From assembly GCF_010093345.1 (NCBI RefSeq), contig NZ_PDWT01000003.1, positions 310,001-374,000 of the forward strand: a DNA stretch of 64,000 nucleotides, in the 5' to 3' direction. The DNA comes from Pseudoxanthomonas yeongjuensis (GTDB lineage: Bacteria > Pseudomonadota > Gammaproteobacteria > Xanthomonadales > Xanthomonadaceae). Below, piece by piece: positions 9,339 through 16,561 of the stretch. Under the pieces are notes generated by a model that saw nothing but the letters and a program-made list of their open reading frames with translations, was not told where the DNA came from and did no database searches. Positions within the stretch are counted from its first letter, which is position 1, and the number at the start of each line of letters is the position of its first letter. Made by a program: the position numbers and the translations under genes.

Positions 9339-10164
9339 TCCGACCGCGGAAGGCGCCGGTTACCTGCGCCGACCCGTCACCCAGGTGCGCGGCGCGTCGG
9401 TGCAGCCGGCCGACGACCTGCTGGCCGAGGAAATTCCCGTCGCGGTGCATTACGACGGCGTCGCGTTCGCGGTGATGATGGCGACGCCGCACGACCTGGA
9501 GGATTTCGCCTACGGATTTTCATTGACCGAGGGCCGCGCGCATCCGCGCGACATCGTCGCGATCGGGATACGGCCGGTGCTCGAGGGAATCTTCCTGGAC
9601 ATAACCACCCGTCACCCGGCGCCGACCGGCGCGGACGAGGGTGGACGCAATCTTCCCGGGCGCAGCGGTTGCGGCATCTGCGGCAGCCGCCTGCTGGAAG
9701 AAGTGGTCAAGCATCCCGCAGCAGTCGCCGAAGGAACGACGATCAGTGCAGCTGCCCTGGAGGCGGCGCTGCAAGCGCTCGAACACAGGCAACCGCTCAA
9801 CGCCGCCACCGGCGCGACCCACGCCGCCGCGTGGGCGCGCCCCGATGGCGCACTGGTGCTGGTTCGCGAGGATGTCGGTCGCCACAACGCGCTCGACAAG
9901 CTGATCGGCGCGATGCTGCGCGCCGGCGTCGAACCCGACCGGGGTTTCGCTCTGGTCACCAGCCGCGCCAGCTACGAAATGGTCACCAAGGCGGCTATCG
10001 CCGGCATGCCGCTCCTCGCCGCGATTTCGGCGCCCACTGCCTTGGCGGTGCACCTGGCCCAGGACTGCGGCCTGACACTGGCCGGTTTCGTCCGGCCTGG
10101 CCGCCACGTGATCTACAGCCATCCGCGGCGATTGATCCAGCCGGAAGATCCGACGGCGGGTTGA
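9328..10164 (+). CDS. fdhD: Formate dehydrogenase accessory sulfurtransferase FdhD
   Basis: FdhD transfers sulfur from IscS to the molybdenum cofactor before its insertion into Fdh-type enzymes. The 278-residue protein has the diagnostic CGxCG motif (GRSGCGICGSR, Cys115 and Cys118). Other conserved blocks are AVMMATPHDLEDFAYGFSLTEG and REDVGRHNALDKLIGA. The frame starts with a GTG inside the end of the upstream oxidoreductase gene, an 11-base overlap that implies translational coupling. This pairing supports sulfurated Moco as the cofactor of the upstream enzyme. The gene is convergent with moeA, with only four bases between stops. Confidence 0.95.
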   Translation: MPSDPTAEGAGYLRRPVTQVRGASVQPADDLLAEEIPVAVHYDGVAFAVMMATPHDLEDFAYGFSLTEGRAHPRDIVAIGIRPVLEGIFLDITTRHPAPTGADEGGRNLPGRSGCGICGSRLLEEVVKHPAAVAEGTTISAAALEAALQALEHRQPLNAATGATHAAAWARPDGALVLVREDVGRHNALDKLIGAMLRAGVEPDRGFALVTSRASYEMVTKAAIAGMPLLAAISAPTALAVHLAQDCGLTLAGFVRPGRHVIYSHPRRLIQPEDPTAG

Positions 10165-10168
10165 AGCT

Positions 10169-11395
10169 TCAACCGAAATCCCACTTGCCGCCCGGATCCA
10201 GCGGCAACACATCGATCATCGCCTCGTCCGGCGTTTCGTCGACATCGTTAGGCAACACTGCCCAGGCATTGGCTTTCAGCAAGGGAGCCATGCGGAACGA
10301 TTCCTGCCCGTCGAGCAGGGTTGCCCGCAGCAGGCCATGCGTGTCGTGGTCGACCCGCGCCTTGAGGAAATGCCGCAATCCGGCTCGCCGGTCGCTTGCC
10401 ACGGAAAGCCGCGCGTGCAGCGGCGATTCCTGCGCCATGCCCAGCATCGCCCGCAACGCTGGCACCACGAAAAAACGGAATCCTGCCGCGGTCGCCAATG
10501 GATTGCCCGGCAGTCCGATCATCAGCGGACCGTCCGCCAGCATCGCGGCGAGCAACGGTTTGCCCGGACGGATACCCACCTTGTGGAACAGCAGGCGGGC
10601 GCCGATCGATTCCAGGCTGGCCGGCACGAAATCGTGGCGTCCCATGGAAACCGCGCCGGTGCTCAGCACCAGATCGGCCTGCACGGCGACCCGCTGCAGC
10701 TCCGCGGCGAAGATCGCCGGATCGTCGTCCAGGGTCAGGCTCGTCACCACCTCGGCACCGAAGGCGCGAAGCGATGCCTCGAGATAAGGGGCATTGGCCG
10801 CGCGGATCTTTCCCGGCTCCAGCGGCAGCGACGGATCGGCCACCAGTTCGCTGCCCGTGCTCAGGATGGCCACGCGCGGTCTGCGGCGGACCTCGACGCG
10901 CTCCACGCCCAGTGCCGCCAGGGCCATGCACAACGCCGGCTCGACGCGCTGGCCGGGGAGTGCGATTGGTTCGCCCGGCATGAGGTCGCTGCCGCGGCGA
11001 CGCACGTTCTGGCCGGGACTCACGTCCGCCAACAGTCGCATGCGCCCATCATCCAGCCGTTCTGTATTTTCAAGCGCCGCCACGCAATCGAAGCCATCGG
11101 GCAAGCACGCGCCGGTGGTGATTTCCCAGGCCGCGCCACTGGTCCCGGCAGGTATCGGTCCACCCGCAACGATCACCCCGGCGACGCGGAATTCGCCGCC
11201 GGCGCGCAGCGTCCCGCCGGCACTGGCCAGCGCGTAGCCGTCCATGGCCGCATTGTCGAAAAGCGGAAGCGCGCATGCCGCCTGTATCGGCATGGCAAGC
11301 ACGCGTTCCCGCGCATCGGCGGGAGAACACGATTCCATTTCCAGCAGGCGGGATCGATCCAGCACCCGCCGCAGCGCCTCCGCATACGCAATCAC
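10169..11395 (-). CDS. moeA: Molybdopterin molybdenumtransferase MoeA
   Basis: MoeA inserts molybdate into adenylated molybdopterin. The 408-residue protein has the expected domains: an N-terminal region with PLFDNAAMDGYAL, a GSDLMPGE loop, and a central MPT-binding domain with STGSEL and STGAVSMGRHDF. GLPGNPLATAAGF and a C-terminal beta domain follow. It lies downstream of mobA on the same strand with about 110 bases between them, so the two may be one operon. It faces the oxidoreductase-fdhD pair. A dedicated copy beside a molybdoenzyme does not exclude a second copy elsewhere. Confidence 0.95.
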   Translation of the reverse strand: MIAYAEALRRVLDRSRLLEMESCSPADARERVLAMPIQAACALPLFDNAAMDGYALASAGGTLRAGGEFRVAGVIVAGGPIPAGTSGAAWEITTGACLPDGFDCVAALENTERLDDGRMRLLADVSPGQNVRRRGSDLMPGEPIALPGQRVEPALCMALAALGVERVEVRRRPRVAILSTGSELVADPSLPLEPGKIRAANAPYLEASLRAFGAEVVTSLTLDDDPAIFAAELQRVAVQADLVLSTGAVSMGRHDFVPASLESIGARLLFHKVGIRPGKPLLAAMLADGPLMIGLPGNPLATAAGFRFFVVPALRAMLGMAQESPLHARLSVASDRRAGLRHFLKARVDHDTHGLLRATLLDGQESFRMAPLLKANAWAVLPNDVDETPDEAMIDVLPLDPGGKWDFG

Positions 11396-11503
11396 GAACG
11401 ATCCCCGGTTCTCAAACGGAAAGTGGATTGCATCGAGACGTCGGTTCGAGGCATGCCTGCCGATGCCAGGCCGTAGCGCATTCCGGTACCGCGCCTCGAT
11501 ATT

Positions 11504-12124
11504 TCATCGTTTTCCCGATGCAGGTTCCATCCGACGCATGAGCCGTTCACGCTCCTGCGGCGTGTTGGCGTTGTCCAGCACCGCATCGGGTGGCGTGGGC
11601 AACAACAGCATGTCGACCTGCAGCAAGGTGTCGCGCAAGCCGTTCCGCCCCGCGCGCACCTGCTGCTCCAGGCGACCCAGCGCGGCCGGTTCCCAGAGCG
11701 TGCAAAGCGGTTCGGGCAGGTCGTCATGGCCACTACGATAGCCGATGGCGGCATGGCGCCCGTCGCGTGCGCGGATCAATGCCTCCAATGCCGCGTCGTT
11801 CAACAGCGGCAGGTCGCAGGCCACCACCAGCCATGCCGCCTGTGGGTACGCGGCGCGCGCGGCGAGCAGCCCCGCCGCCGGTCCGACTCCCTCCAGGCCG
11901 TCGATGATCTGGCGCATTCCCGAGCGCAAAGGTTCGCTGCGCTGTCCGGCACGCAGCGATACGAAGCAAGGCCGCGCATGCTTCTGCAATAGCCGCAGCG
12001 TCGCCTGCAATTGCGGTTCCCCGCCGGCATCGAGCAGCGCCTTGTCTTCGCCCATGCGCAGGCTGTCGCCACCAGCCAGCACCAGTCCATGCAGCGACGA
12101 CAGCGCTTTTCCTTCAGCATCCAC
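11504..12124 (-). CDS. mobA: Molybdenum cofactor guanylyltransferase MobA
   Basis: MobA attaches GMP to the molybdenum cofactor to make the MGD form used by Fdh-type enzymes. The nucleotidyltransferase signature is LAGGDSLRMGEDKALL, with VVACDLPLL as the metal-binding block. I place the start at the GTG at 12124, which gives 206 residues, normal for MobA, and has a GAGG ribosome binding site seven bases upstream. A longer reading to 12346 would run through the neighbouring RAYT region and adds no family sequence. Together with moeA and fdhD it supplies the cofactor for the oxidoreductase at 7008. Confidence 0.9.
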   Translation of the reverse strand: MDAEGKALSSLHGLVLAGGDSLRMGEDKALLDAGGEPQLQATLRLLQKHARPCFVSLRAGQRSEPLRSGMRQIIDGLEGVGPAAGLLAARAAYPQAAWLVVACDLPLLNDAALEALIRARDGRHAAIGYRSGHDDLPEPLCTLWEPAALGRLEQQVRAGRNGLRDTLLQVDMLLLPTPPDAVLDNANTPQERERLMRRMEPASGKR

Positions 12125-12147
12125 GGACTTGCCTCGGCTTAAAGACT

Positions 12148-12170
12148 TAAAGGGGACGGAGGTAATTAAA
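12148..12170 (+). repeat. RAYT-element end-like sequence (left of RAYT 2)
   Basis: AAAGGGGACGGAGGTAATTA lies between mobA and the second RAYT gene. It resembles the bordering sequences of such transposase genes and shares ACGGAGGT with the repeat at 12951. It also lies in the region that should hold the mobA promoter. Confidence 0.5.
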
Positions 12171-12263
12171 CAGGCATTTCCTACGTTCCGCGCATCACTT
12201 CCCTGATTTTCCGCCGCGCCGCCGGTCGAGACATTGGATGCCCGCCACCCTCCGCCTTCCGCC

Positions 12264-13013
12264 ATGCCGCGCCGCGCACGCCTGGTTCTGCCAAACGTTC
12301 CGCTCCACATCACCCAGCGCGGCGTCAACCGCGCCGCCATTCTCATCGATGACGACGACCGTCATCACTACCGCAAGCTGCTGCACGAAGCCTGTACTGG
12401 AAATGCCATCGCCGTCCATGCCTCCGTTCTGATGGACAATCATGTCCACTTGCTCCTGACGCCACCCAGGCCAGAGGTGCTGGCCGTGGCGATGCGAGCC
12501 GTCGGCCAGAGCTACGTCCAGTGCTTCAACTACCGGCATGGTCGCTCCGGCACGCTGTGGCAGGGTCGCTTCAAGTCCTGCCTGGTCGATTCCGATCGAT
12601 ATGCGCTGACGGTATGCCGCTACATCGAACTGAACCCGGTGCGGGCCGCCATGGCCGCATTGCCGGAAGAATACCGCTGGTCCAGCGTACACACACACCT
12701 TGGCAAGGCCCGTGATCCACTGATTACACCGCACCCTGCGTACCAGGCACTGGGCGCTACCGGGGAAGAGCGGACCATCGCATACGGAATGTGGTTGCAT
12801 TCCGGAATCGACGACGAGGAACTCCCTGCGATCCGCAGTTACAGGAACGGGGTCAGGTTGACTTCTAGCAACACCCGCCCCGGTTCGGAAGCAGTTATTC
12901 CTGCTCGAGCGGATCATCCGATCTCGCTCACCAGACCCATGGAACGTGAAGAACGGAGGTCAGGTCTACTTCCTGATCGACCGAATCTCCCCACGATCCA
13001 TTCTTCAGGCTGA
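12264..13013 (+). CDS. REP-associated tyrosine transposase (RAYT), C-terminus replaced
   Basis: This is a second RAYT, about 60% alike to the copy at 6093 by eye over the first 195 residues. It keeps MPRRARLVLPNVPLHIT, the HUH motif NHVHLLL (His60, His62) and the Tyr in RYIELNPVRA near residue 120. After DDEELPAIRSYRNG the match ends; the remaining 50 residues are encoded by end-like repeats and unrelated sequence. The family C-terminal basic tail is therefore missing, although both catalytic motifs remain. The ATG at 12264 is the usual family start; an in-frame start at 12234 is less likely. Activity is uncertain. Confidence 0.85.
   Translation: MPRRARLVLPNVPLHITQRGVNRAAILIDDDDRHHYRKLLHEACTGNAIAVHASVLMDNHVHLLLTPPRPEVLAVAMRAVGQSYVQCFNYRHGRSGTLWQGRFKSCLVDSDRYALTVCRYIELNPVRAAMAALPEEYRWSSVHTHLGKARDPLITPHPAYQALGATGEERTIAYGMWLHSGIDDEELPAIRSYRNGVRLTSSNTRPGSEAVIPARADHPISLTRPMEREERRSGLLPDRPNLPTIHSSG
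12845..12866 (+). repeat. RAYT-end-like repeat, copy A
   Basis: GAACGGGGTCAGGTTGACTT lies inside the anomalous 3' part of RAYT 2 and is repeated imperfectly in the same orientation at 12951-12974. It marks the point where homology to the other RAYT ends. Confidence 0.5.
12951..12974 (+). repeat. RAYT-end-like repeat, copy B
   Basis: GAACGGAGGTCAGGTCTACT is an imperfect direct repeat of the element at 12845. Both sit between RAYT 2 and the aldose epimerase gene. Confidence 0.45.
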
Positions 13014-13022
13014 TCAGCCAGG

Positions 13023-13865
13023 TCAGGTCTCGCCCCATTCGATCAGGAATCGTCTCCGCAGCATTTCCCCTGGCAGGACCAGCGTCGGCTCCAAGTTGAA
13101 TGCATCGCCAGGACCGCTTTGCGGTTCCACGCAGGTGGCGAAGGATGTCGCGTCGTAAACCACCCAGTGCGTGCAATTCGAGCTCAGGCGCAGCTGCTGG
13201 CCTGCGCGCCGCAGCGTGACCGGCTCATGGTTGATGAAGCAGTCGTCCCAGGGGCCCGGCGGCGGATCCGCCAGCGGCAGGGTCGCTATTCCTTCATGGT
13301 CCCGTGGATAGATGCTGCTGGGTGAGAAGTGGAACTGCTCGGGCTTGCGGAACCAGGGATGCCAACCGATGACGGCAGGCATCGGATGTTGTCCGGCGCG
13401 TACCGACAGATCCATCTTCAACCAGCCCTCCCCTGCCTCGATGCGCTGATGCGCGGTACCGCCGAACGGCCAGCGTTCGTCTTCGGGCAACGCCAGCGAA
13501 AGTTCGACGGCGTGGCTTTCGTGCGCCTCCACCTTCCACGGCATTGCGAAGCCGACACCATGGATGGCATGCGCACCCATGTTCAAGGGAAGCTGATATT
13601 CCCGGTCCTGGAAGCCGAACCGGCCATGGCGGATGCGACCCGCCCACGGCAGCATCGGATAACTTCCCCAGGCGATCATCGCCGTGTTGTCTTCCTGATA
13701 GCCGACCAGATGATCGATCCCGTCGTAGTTGATCTGCGCGATGCGTCCACCCGCCTGCGGCGCGATCGTCACGCGCAGGCTTCCGTGGGCGATGCCGATC
13801 AGCGGCCCCGGCGCGAACGGCGCCATCGCATCCGCTGCAGGCGATCCGTGCGGATCAGCCGCCAT
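13023..13865 (-). CDS. Aldose 1-epimerase family protein
   Basis: This is a mutarotase-fold enzyme of 280 residues, expected to interconvert alpha and beta anomers of a free sugar, here probably xylose or arabinose released from xylan. Conserved parts are GGRIAQINYDG, the substrate His region NMGAHAIHGVGF (residues near 95-105), the IGWHPWFRKP block, and the Glu region AFNLEPTLVLPGE. No signal peptide is visible, so it is probably cytoplasmic. It overlaps the GH43 gene by 11 bases and is the last gene of the receptor-transporter-GH43-epimerase operon. Confidence 0.88.
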   Translation of the reverse strand: MAADPHGSPAADAMAPFAPGPLIGIAHGSLRVTIAPQAGGRIAQINYDGIDHLVGYQEDNTAMIAWGSYPMLPWAGRIRHGRFGFQDREYQLPLNMGAHAIHGVGFAMPWKVEAHESHAVELSLALPEDERWPFGGTAHQRIEAGEGWLKMDLSVRAGQHPMPAVIGWHPWFRKPEQFHFSPSSIYPRDHEGIATLPLADPPPGPWDDCFINHEPVTLRRAGQQLRLSSNCTHWVVYDATSFATCVEPQSGPGDAFNLEPTLVLPGEMLRRRFLIEWGET

Positions 13866-14871
13866 AAGGGTCGATGGTCCGGATCCTGCCCTGCCCGTCG
13901 TAATGCAGTTCCGTGACCTTGACCGATCGCAGGTGGGTCACGCCGCCCGAGAGAATCGAGTCGTGGTAGAACAGGTACCAACGGCCCTCGAACTCGCAGA
14001 TGGAGTGATGGGTCGTCCAGCCAACCACCGGCTGCAGGATCACTCCCTGGTAGACGAACGGACCATACGGGTTGTCGCCCACCGCGTAGCACAGCAGGTG
14101 CGTGTTGCCGGTCGAATACGAGAGGTAGTACTTGCCCAGATGCTTGTGCATCCATGGGCCCTCGAAGTATCGCCGTGCATGATCGTCGGCGCGTAGCGGC
14201 TGCCCCGCCTCATCCACTATCAGTACTTCACGCGGTGCCTCGGCGAACTGCTTCATGCCCGCCTCCAGCCTTGCCACGCGTGGACCCAGCGCCTGCCGGC
14301 CATCGGCAGGCTCTTCGTGCGAGGCATCGTAGGCATTGTCCCGGTATTTCTGCAGCTGCCCGCCCCAGAGGCCGCCGAAGTACAGGTAGCATTCGCCGTC
14401 GTCGTCGGTGAACGCGGCGGGGTCGATGGAATAGCTGCCGTCGATCGGCTGCGGCTCGGGCACGAACGGACCCGCCGGGTCGTCGCCGACGGCCACGCCG
14501 ATCTGGAAGATGCCGTCCGCGCGCTTGGCCGGGAAATAGAAGTAATAGCGGCCGTCGCGATACGCGATATCCGGCGCCCACATCTGCCGTTCGGCCCAGG
14601 GCACGTCTCTGATATGCAACGCGACGCCGCAATCGACCGCTTCGCCCTCGGGCGAATCCATGCGCAGCACGTGGTAGTCCTGCATGCCGAAGTGATCGCC
14701 CAGATCGTTGAAAGCGATGCCCGCCTCGATATCGTGGGAGGGATAGATATAGAGGCGGCCATCGAAAACGTGCGCCGAAGGGTCGGCGGTGTAGATGTGC
14801 GTGACCAGCGGTGGCGAGATCGCCTTTCCGGCCAGCGCCTTCAGCAAGATTGGATCGAATTCATCGGCCAT
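13855..14871 (-). CDS. GH43 family glycoside hydrolase (xylosidase/arabinofuranosidase), cytoplasmic
   Basis: This 338-residue five-bladed propeller enzyme has the three GH43 acidic positions. They are the catalytic base in TADPSAHVFDGRLYIYPSHD, the pKa modulator in SIDPAAFTDDDG, and the acid in YFEGPWMHKHLGKYYLSYS. I chose the ATG at 14871 (MADEFDPILL); the same frame continues upstream through the transporter gene but is not coding there. There is no signal peptide, so it would act on imported short oligosaccharides. It sits 35 bases after the GPH symporter and overlaps the epimerase, which supports uptake followed by intracellular cleavage. Xylosidase versus arabinofuranosidase activity cannot be told from sequence. 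Confidence 0.9.
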   Translation of the reverse strand: MADEFDPILLKALAGKAISPPLVTHIYTADPSAHVFDGRLYIYPSHDIEAGIAFNDLGDHFGMQDYHVLRMDSPEGEAVDCGVALHIRDVPWAERQMWAPDIAYRDGRYYFYFPAKRADGIFQIGVAVGDDPAGPFVPEPQPIDGSYSIDPAAFTDDDGECYLYFGGLWGGQLQKYRDNAYDASHEEPADGRQALGPRVARLEAGMKQFAEAPREVLIVDEAGQPLRADDHARRYFEGPWMHKHLGKYYLSYSTGNTHLLCYAVGDNPYGPFVYQGVILQPVVGWTTHHSICEFEGRWYLFYHDSILSGGVTHLRSVKVTELHYDGQGRIRTIDPYGG

Positions 14872-14906
14872 GGCGATCTGTTCCGCAGGGATAAGTAGTC
14901 GACAGT

Positions 14907-16385
14907 TCACGCATTGGCTTGTGCCCGGCGCGCATTGAGCTCCTGTTCGATCCGCGACTCCATCTTCTTGTCGATTTCGTACAGGAACAGCAGCGCCACG
15001 CAGGCCAGGAAAGGAATCGAGCAGTACACGCTGATCGCCAGCTTGATGCCGTGCACCGCTTGCGGCGACTGCGCGGCCAGGTCGGGGCTGTAGCCGTACC
15101 AGGCCAGGATGCCGGCGACCAGCGAGCCGCCGACGCTCAGTCCGATCTTCAACCCGCACAGGACCGCCGAGAAAGTGATCGCGGTGGCGCGGCGGTGGTT
15201 CTTCCACTCGGACCAGTCGGCCACGTCGGCGACCATCGCCCACAGCAGCGGGATGGTGATGCCGTAGAAGAAGCCGTGCAGGATGTACGACACGACCACC
15301 AGGCCGATCGACGACGGCGAATAGAACCAGAACGCCAGCAGGCACAGGGTGGAGACGAACAGCGCGGCTCCGAACACATCGCGCTTGCCGAAGCGGTCGG
15401 CGAGCCGTTTGGAGAAACCGATGCCGATGATCATGAAGATGATGCCGCCGGCATTGAACAGGCTGAACGCCGAGGTCGGCGCGTCCTTCGGCCACTGGAA
15501 TTCGCTCAGCCCGATGCCGGTGAGCGCGGCGTTGAGCCCGGCGATGAAGCGGTCGAAACCGACGTTTTCCAGGAACTGCGCCAGTTGTCCCGCATCCAGG
15601 TAGTACTTGAAGTAGTAGACGTACATGCCGCCCTTCAGGGCGAGGTTGATGAACACCAGGATGGTCAGCGCCAGGATCAGCAGCCACGGCCTGTTGCGGG
15701 TGAGGTCGGCCAGGTCCTGGCGGATGCTGGACTTCTGCCCCGCCGCCGGGACGATGCGCTCCTTCGTGGTGATGAAGGTGATCAGGAAGAACACGGTGCC
15801 GACCACCGCGAACAACGCCATGGTGTTGTGGAAACCCTGCACCTTGTCGCCGCCGCCGAGGATCAGCACCAGCGGCAGCAACAGCACCTGGATGACGAAC
15901 TGCGCGACCATCACCGCGACGAAGCGGTACGACGACAGGCTGTTGCGGTCGGCCATGCTGCCGGTGATCACGCCGCTCAGCGCCGAATACGGCAGGTTGT
16001 TGGCGGCGTACACCATGACCAGCAGGGTGTAGGTGGTCAGCGCGTACACGACCTTGCCGTGTTCGCCCAGGTCCGGCGTGCTGAAGGCCAGCAGCGAGAG
16101 CACGCCGAAAGGGACCGCGGTCCACAGTATCCACGGACGGAACTTGCCCCAGCGGGTGTTGGTGCGGTCGGCGATCAGGCCGACGACCGGGGTGAACACG
16201 AAGGCGCCGAGCAGGCCGCCGGCGAAGATGATCGTGGCCGCGGTGCCGGCGGGGATCCGGTACACGTCGGTATAGAAGAAGGCGAGGAAGGTGATGAAGG
16301 TCTGGAAGATCAGGTTCGCCGACAGGTCGCCGAGGCTGTAGCCGACTTTTTCCTTGACCGAGAGCGTTTCGGTTGCGTTGTTCAT
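14907..16385 (-). CDS. GPH-family sugar:cation symporter (MFS)
   Basis: This 492-residue inner-membrane carrier belongs to the glycoside-pentoside-hexuronide:cation symporter family. It starts KEKVGYSLGDLSANLIFQ, typical of the MelB/XynP group, and carries GLIADRTNTRWGKFRPWILW in the first cytoplasmic loop. About twelve membrane helices are evident. It lies between the TonB receptor and an intracellular GH43. It probably imports xylo-oligosaccharides or xylosides from periplasm to cytoplasm. Confidence 0.92.
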   Translation of the reverse strand: MNNATETLSVKEKVGYSLGDLSANLIFQTFITFLAFFYTDVYRIPAGTAATIIFAGGLLGAFVFTPVVGLIADRTNTRWGKFRPWILWTAVPFGVLSLLAFSTPDLGEHGKVVYALTTYTLLVMVYAANNLPYSALSGVITGSMADRNSLSSYRFVAVMVAQFVIQVLLLPLVLILGGGDKVQGFHNTMALFAVVGTVFFLITFITTKERIVPAAGQKSSIRQDLADLTRNRPWLLILALTILVFINLALKGGMYVYYFKYYLDAGQLAQFLENVGFDRFIAGLNAALTGIGLSEFQWPKDAPTSAFSLFNAGGIIFMIIGIGFSKRLADRFGKRDVFGAALFVSTLCLLAFWFYSPSSIGLVVVSYILHGFFYGITIPLLWAMVADVADWSEWKNHRRATAITFSAVLCGLKIGLSVGGSLVAGILAWYGYSPDLAAQSPQAVHGIKLAISVYCSIPFLACVALLFLYEIDKKMESRIEQELNARRAQANA

Positions 16386-16561
16386 GGCCGCGGGTTTTCC
16401 CTGTGGATCAAGCTTCCGGCATTATCGGCCACCCGGCCGCACTGCCCTGGATATGGCGCGACCCGCCCGGCGCTTTCGCACCGGAGCGGGCCGCAGGTGG
16501 TCGCCCACCGGTTTACCGCATCGCATGTCCCATCAGGACATGTCCATCGGCACATGCTGCA

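Noticed and set aside
13855-16134. A single 759-codon frame covering GH43 and part of the transporter gene
   Set aside because: The N-terminal 420 codons are an out-of-frame reading of the GPH symporter. Only the part after the ATG at 14871 is GH43.
16524-16542. CATGTCC-N5-GGACATG hairpin after the TonB receptor stop
   Set aside because: The stem is short and has no following T-run, so I could not support it as a terminator.
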